NCBI GenBank assembly: GCA_016183235.1
Contig: JACPFA010000046.1
Span: forward strand, 1-44,580
DNA from: Deltaproteobacteria bacterium
GTDB lineage: Bacteria > UBA10199 > DSSB01 > JACPFA01
DNA length: 44,580 nucleotides
Direction: 5' to 3'
Below, piece after piece: positions 41,793 through 44,580 of the stretch. The stretch's first letter is position 1. Each line of letters starts with the position of its first letter. The position numbers and the translations under genes are program-made. The notes beneath the pieces were generated by a model that saw only the letters and a program-made list of their open reading frames with translations, was not told the origin of the DNA and searched no databases.

Positions 41793-42232
41793 TTCAGTCA
41801 AAAAGAGGAATTCTTAAAGGACTTAAGAGAGACCCGAATGGGGAAGCTGCTTATGACAGCCTTCTGGAACGGGATTACATGTTGGAATTGGAAAATATGG
41901 GTGGCGTGATTGTTTGGACCAAGGACCACGGAATTCGAATCCCTTATAAGATTTTTGGGATTATTTCGCGCCACTACTTTCCGGATTTTCTTGTCACCTA
42001 TGCGGACGGATCAAAGGAGATCCATGAAACCAAAGGAGCCGGCTTTCTCGCCTGGGTTTCTACACATGCCAAACGGCATGCCGGTGATGCCTGGTGCCGA
42101 CAGCACGGGATGGTTTACCGGTTTATTGAAAATTCTAAAGGGGCATTGTTTGCAAAGAATAATAGTTTGTCTCAGCTTGAGGGAATTTCCTACAAGCAGA
42201 AAAAACAGGTCGGGTCATTTGAAGATTTGTGA
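41789..42232 (+). CDS. Small TnsA-like PD-(D/E)XK endonuclease
   Basis: 147 residues. The nuclease core is compact: Glu27 in YDSLLERDYM, Asp66 in YFPDFLVTY, and Glu80-x-Lys82 in IHETKGAGF, giving the E...D...ExK set of TnsA-N/VSR-like PD-(D/E)XK enzymes. It lacks other domains. ATGA overlap with the helicase strongly suggests that the two proteins form one restriction complex, with nuclease and motor on separate chains rather than fused as in classical type III Res. Family placement beyond PD-(D/E)XK is inference. Confidence 0.8.
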   Translation: MIQSKRGILKGLKRDPNGEAAYDSLLERDYMLELENMGGVIVWTKDHGIRIPYKIFGIISRHYFPDFLVTYADGSKEIHETKGAGFLAWVSTHAKRHAGDAWCRQHGMVYRFIENSKGALFAKNNSLSQLEGISYKQKKQVGSFEDL

Positions 42233-42243
42233 AAGGAGCATTT

Positions 42244-42528
42244 ATGGACAAGCGTGAGCTGGTTACAAAAATTCACGAGTATATTGATCAACGGGTCAAT
42301 GGAATTGGTGGCAGTCCGCATCAAGATGGGTACAAACATGATTTCTTAAGAATCTTCAAGATGGCTCAAGAAAACAATCTGGATCTACATGGTGATGGCA
42401 TTTCTGATGCCATCAGCGAGAGATGGCCTGAAAAAGTTGCTCAACAGAAATATAACGACACATTGGTTGATATGATGCGCTCGTGGGGAGAATGGGAATT
42501 TTTTCTAAAAAATTATGATGGGTTATAG
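42244..42528 (+). CDS. Small protein of unknown function in the restriction-like operon
   Basis: 94 residues from the ATG at 42244, preceded by AAAGGAG with good spacing; an upstream in-frame ATG would place the start inside the nuclease's last codons. The sequence is acidic and helical (MDKRELVTKIHEYIDQRVNG, LVDMMRSWGEWEFFLKNYDG), with no Cys and no signal peptide. It lies 11 bases after the nuclease stop and three bases before the DUF1016 fragment. No family recognised. It could be an accessory or regulatory subunit. Confidence 0.65.
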   Translation: MDKRELVTKIHEYIDQRVNGIGGSPHQDGYKHDFLRIFKMAQENNLDLHGDGISDAISERWPEKVAQQKYNDTLVDMMRSWGEWEFFLKNYDGL

Positions 42529-42531
42529 GTA

Positions 42532-42795
42532 ATGCCAAAACGTAAAACACAATTGATGACTTTAAAGCCAAGCAAGCCAGTGAAATCAGGCTCCCTCGTC
42601 CGTGACGTTCGCGCCTTGATCGAGCAGGCGCGCAAATATGTCGCTCGTTCGGTCACTAATACCCTTGTTGCGCTTTATTGGCGTATTGGGAAAAGGATTA
42701 GTGAAGAAGTCCTACAGAGTAAACGAGCGGAGTATGGCGAGCGGATTATTTCGACGCTGTCGAAACAATTGCTGAAAGAATATAAAATCATATGA
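42532..42795 (+). pseudogene. Truncated DUF1016 (YhcG) N-terminal fragment
   Basis: 87 codons that match the DUF1016_N opening: LVRDVRALIEQARKYVARSV, then TNTLVALYWRIGKRISEEVL and AEYGERIISTLSKQLLKEYK. Complete family members continue for 200 or more residues to a nuclease domain. Here the frame ends II-stop, with the stop codon inside the 55-bp palindrome that begins at 42792. Downstream sequence shows no nuclease remnant. The fragment therefore looks truncated by insertion of the palindrome or by a rearrangement at it. It is distinct from the full-length DUF1016 gene at 38372. Confidence 0.75.
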
Positions 42796-42846
42796 CGAAG
42801 GAAAGGTAACTCATTGTAACGATTGAGTTTAACGTTCCTCCGTCAT
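42792..42846. repeat. 55-bp imperfect palindrome, copy B
   Basis: ATGACGAAGGAAAGG...TTCCTCCGTCAT with inner AACTCA/TGAGTT pairing, the inverted partner of 533-587. The sequence just beyond it repeats CATACGATTCT twice in tandem. It ends the DUF1016 fragment and lies directly ahead of the TM0106-type nuclease gene. Confidence 0.8.
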
Positions 42847-42869
42847 ACGATTCTTCATACGATTCTATT

Positions 42870-44372
42870 ATGAGTAAAAAAAATTATATTATTGCCACCG
42901 ACCTCTACAATTTCAAAAAATGCGCCTATCGGCCATTCATGGATTACAACGGCGACCCAGCTCTCAAAGTTGAAATTCATCCTCTGATCAAATTGCTATG
43001 GGCTTCGGGTGTGCAATATGAAGCAAAAGTCATTGAATCGTATCAGCGCGATCATTCTGAAAAATCATTTCGTGCGATCGATCCTGAAAAACCCGCATCC
43101 GAAGCTTTGGCTAAGGAGACATTCAGTGCCATGCAAGCAGGTGTTGATATTATCTATCAAGGGGTTTTGATCTCAGGCAACAAACTCGGCCGGCCTGACC
43201 TACTTTTGAAATCTCCAGGCAAATCAAATCTAGGTGATTACCATTACTATCCCATGGACATTAAATTGACCCGCATTGATGCGACTTGGGATGATGGCAA
43301 CGAAAAAGCCCCCATGGAACAATTTTGGCAGGTCTATTTTTACGGTGAACTCTTGGAAAAAGTGCAGGGGAAAAGACCCGATAAAGGCTACATTTATAAA
43401 ACCAAAGCACGCATTCTTCCCATTCCTCTCTATAAACCACCCATGCATTATGAATGGGCACTTCAGCAACTTGAAAATTATCTGCAAGGCAATGCGTTTG
43501 GAGCAGAACCTACCATCAACAGTAATTGTGGGATGTGTGAGTGGAAAGCATCATGCACCAAGTGGGCTAATGAAAAACACGACATTTCACTTGTGTATCG
43601 CGTAGGTCAGGCCATGAAGGGTGGGCTTAAAGCGCTCGGCATTGAAACAATTGAAGACTTGGCAAATGCAGACACTGCTCAGCTGACAAGCAAAGCACAA
43701 GCATTAAAAGAACAAGGCTATTTTTGGAAAAGTATGCCTGCTGACCTTCCCGCCCAATCGATTGAACGTGCACGCCTTCATATCACTCATCAGCCAGTGA
43801 TTCGCCAACCCATTACGTTTCCCGAAACCCATTTAGAAATACACTTCGACATTGAAGATGATCCCACGCAAGATTTCGTTTATCTTCATGGCGCACTCCT
43901 TGTAGAAAAAGGCAAAGAACCGGAATATATCGCATTTTTTGCTGACAGGCGTGAAAACGAGAAACTCATCACTGAACAGCTCTTCGCTTTTTTTGATAAG
44001 TACCCTGACACTCCAATTTACCACTATGGCGATTATGAAAGGGACACTATTAAGCGCCTCATCAGCAAACACAAACTAGACACACATATCTACGACAGAC
44101 TATTTGCAGAAAATGGCATGGCGATTGACCTCTGTAGGTTGATTGCCACTCATACAGACTGGCCGCTGACCAGCTATGGCCTCAAAGCAATTTGCAAATT
44201 TCTTGGTTTTCAATGGGATGCCAACGATGCGGGTGGGGCAGCCTCTATTGTCTGGATGAATGAATATCTAGATGGCAACACGAGCATGAAAGAGAAAATA
44301 CTCCGCTACAACGAAGATGACTGTCAGGCCACGTATTTTCTAAAAAATGCGTTAATAAAAATGCAAAATTAA
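42870..44372 (+). CDS. TM0106-type RecB-like nuclease with DnaQ-like C-terminal domain
   Basis: 500 residues. The N-terminal half is Cas4/RecB-like: TDLYNFKKCAYRPF with Cys18, GRPDLLLK with a catalytic-type Asp, YYPMDIKLTR as the DxK strand, and the C-terminal Cys cluster CGMCEWKASC (Cys220, 223, 229), which with Cys18 could hold an iron-sulfur cluster. A short helical linker region with KALGIETIEDLANAD (helix-hairpin-helix-like) follows. The second half starts LEIHFDIEDD (about residue 325, DxE) and ends LKAICKFLGF...YNEDDCQATYFL, the motifs of DnaQ-like 3'-5' exonucleases. Usual family length. Role unproven; DNA repair or defence are both plausible. No further gene follows in the window. 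Confidence 0.85.
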   Translation: MSKKNYIIATDLYNFKKCAYRPFMDYNGDPALKVEIHPLIKLLWASGVQYEAKVIESYQRDHSEKSFRAIDPEKPASEALAKETFSAMQAGVDIIYQGVLISGNKLGRPDLLLKSPGKSNLGDYHYYPMDIKLTRIDATWDDGNEKAPMEQFWQVYFYGELLEKVQGKRPDKGYIYKTKARILPIPLYKPPMHYEWALQQLENYLQGNAFGAEPTINSNCGMCEWKASCTKWANEKHDISLVYRVGQAMKGGLKALGIETIEDLANADTAQLTSKAQALKEQGYFWKSMPADLPAQSIERARLHITHQPVIRQPITFPETHLEIHFDIEDDPTQDFVYLHGALLVEKGKEPEYIAFFADRRENEKLITEQLFAFFDKYPDTPIYHYGDYERDTIKRLISKHKLDTHIYDRLFAENGMAIDLCRLIATHTDWPLTSYGLKAICKFLGFQWDANDAGGAASIVWMNEYLDGNTSMKEKILRYNEDDCQATYFLKNALIKMQN

Positions 44373-44410
44373 TTCGGATGTAAGAAGACCCTTGCTCTTA
44401 TATCCTTATA

Positions 44411-44440
44411 AATACTTATAATTTATTTATTATAAGTATT
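44411..44440. terminator. AT-rich perfect 12-bp hairpin after the RecB-like nuclease
   Basis: AATACTTATAAT and ATTATAAGTATT are perfect reverse complements around a TTATTT loop, 38 bases after the stop codon. It lacks GC and a following T-run, so it is a weak terminator at best and could be a protein-binding site. The remaining 140 bases to the window end show no convincing gene. Confidence 0.4.
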
Positions 44441-44580
44441 GTAGGCGCTAATCAGGATGAGCCCATTTCTAGTAATTTGATTTTTGATTCCGAGAAAAAA
44501 GTAATGGATTTTATTCTGTGGTTTTATTCTGGGAGTCTTTCTCATTTCTTCTGTCGATAAGTCCCGAATGAATTTCAAAA

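Noticed and set aside
41789-42232. Tn7-like transposition module based on the TnsA-like nuclease
   Set aside because: No TnsB, TnsC or TniQ homologue and no Tn7-type ends are visible; the gene is coupled to a restriction-type helicase instead.
533-42846. The two 55-bp palindromes as terminal inverted repeats of a 42-kb mobile element
   Set aside because: The interval contains core genes (priA, def, fmt, ileS, gap, pgk, tpiA) and no transposase or integrase. The copies are themselves palindromic, so their inverted orientation has little meaning.
44423-44580. Partial minus-strand frame of about 52 codons entering from the right edge
   Set aside because: No recognisable motif, its stop lies in an AT-rich palindrome, and an open frame of this length is not surprising in AT-rich DNA. 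It cannot be judged without the sequence beyond the edge.
1-44580. CRISPR array
   Set aside because: No series of direct repeats with regular spacers was seen; the Cas4-like nuclease at 42870 is a TM0106-type protein with no cas neighbours.

Overview
The window reads as a chromosomal segment of a Gram-negative bacterium with moderate GC, probably a deltaproteobacterium-like (Myxococcota/Bdellovibrionota/candidate-phylum) lineage. The evidence is lipoprotein biogenesis genes (lspA, lgt), a surface protein with Myxococcus-type Cys-rich CDDGN repeats (DUF4215 family), a ThrH-type phosphatase, an ileS-lspA-lgt cluster and a gap-pgk-tpiA-secG cluster. Taxonomy is inferred from gene content only; no rRNA or ribosomal protein is present.

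Layout. 1-1.3 kb: start of a winged-helix regulator running off the left edge, preceded by TTTCAC-n4-GTGAAA operators, then a tRNA-Asn gene split by a group I intron that carries an HNH homing endonuclease. 1.4-13.3 kb: thrH, two exported proteins (one with CDDGN repeats, one Thr/Pro-rich with a C-terminal anchor), a Dus-Maf pair, a lipoprotein with a possible Cys-His-Asp transglutaminase-like triad, a YyaL/DUF255 thioredoxin-fold protein, an acyltransferase, and rpe, fmt and def. 13.5-16.2 kb: a BrnT/BrnA toxin-antitoxin module and a long palindrome lie between def and priA. 16.4-22.8 kb: two adjacent very large beta-rich proteins of unknown function. 22.9-33.9 kb: DUF3047 protein, prohibitin-like protein, galU, ileS-lspA-lgt-CPBP protease, tRNA-Leu(GAG), secG, tpiA, pgk, gap. 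34-44.4 kb: an accessory/defence-like island with a Fic protein, a ribbon-helix-helix protein, a beta-class DNA methyltransferase with a PKD-like tail, a DUF1016/YhcG nuclease, a type III restriction-like helicase, a separate small PD-(D/E)XK nuclease, a truncated DUF1016 copy and a TM0106-type RecB-like nuclease.

The housekeeping genes form recognisable operons with ATGA overlaps: dus-maf, def-fmt-rpe, galU-SPFH, lspA-lgt-CPBP, gap-pgk-tpiA-secG. The methyltransferase, DUF1016 protein, helicase and nuclease are packed head to tail and look like one restriction-modification-type system in which the helicase and nuclease functions are on separate polypeptides.

Palindromic DNA is unusually dense. 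There are four 120-180 bp imperfect palindromes with different terminal arms but a similar layout, a nested palindrome with perfect 38-bp and 29-bp arms, an inverted pair of 55-bp palindromes near the two ends of the window, and short GC-rich palindromes that in two places sit in frame inside the YyaL-like gene. The most notable items are the intron-bearing tRNA-Asn, the split restriction system with its methyltransferase-PKD fusion, the giant beta-repeat pair and the in-gene palindromes.
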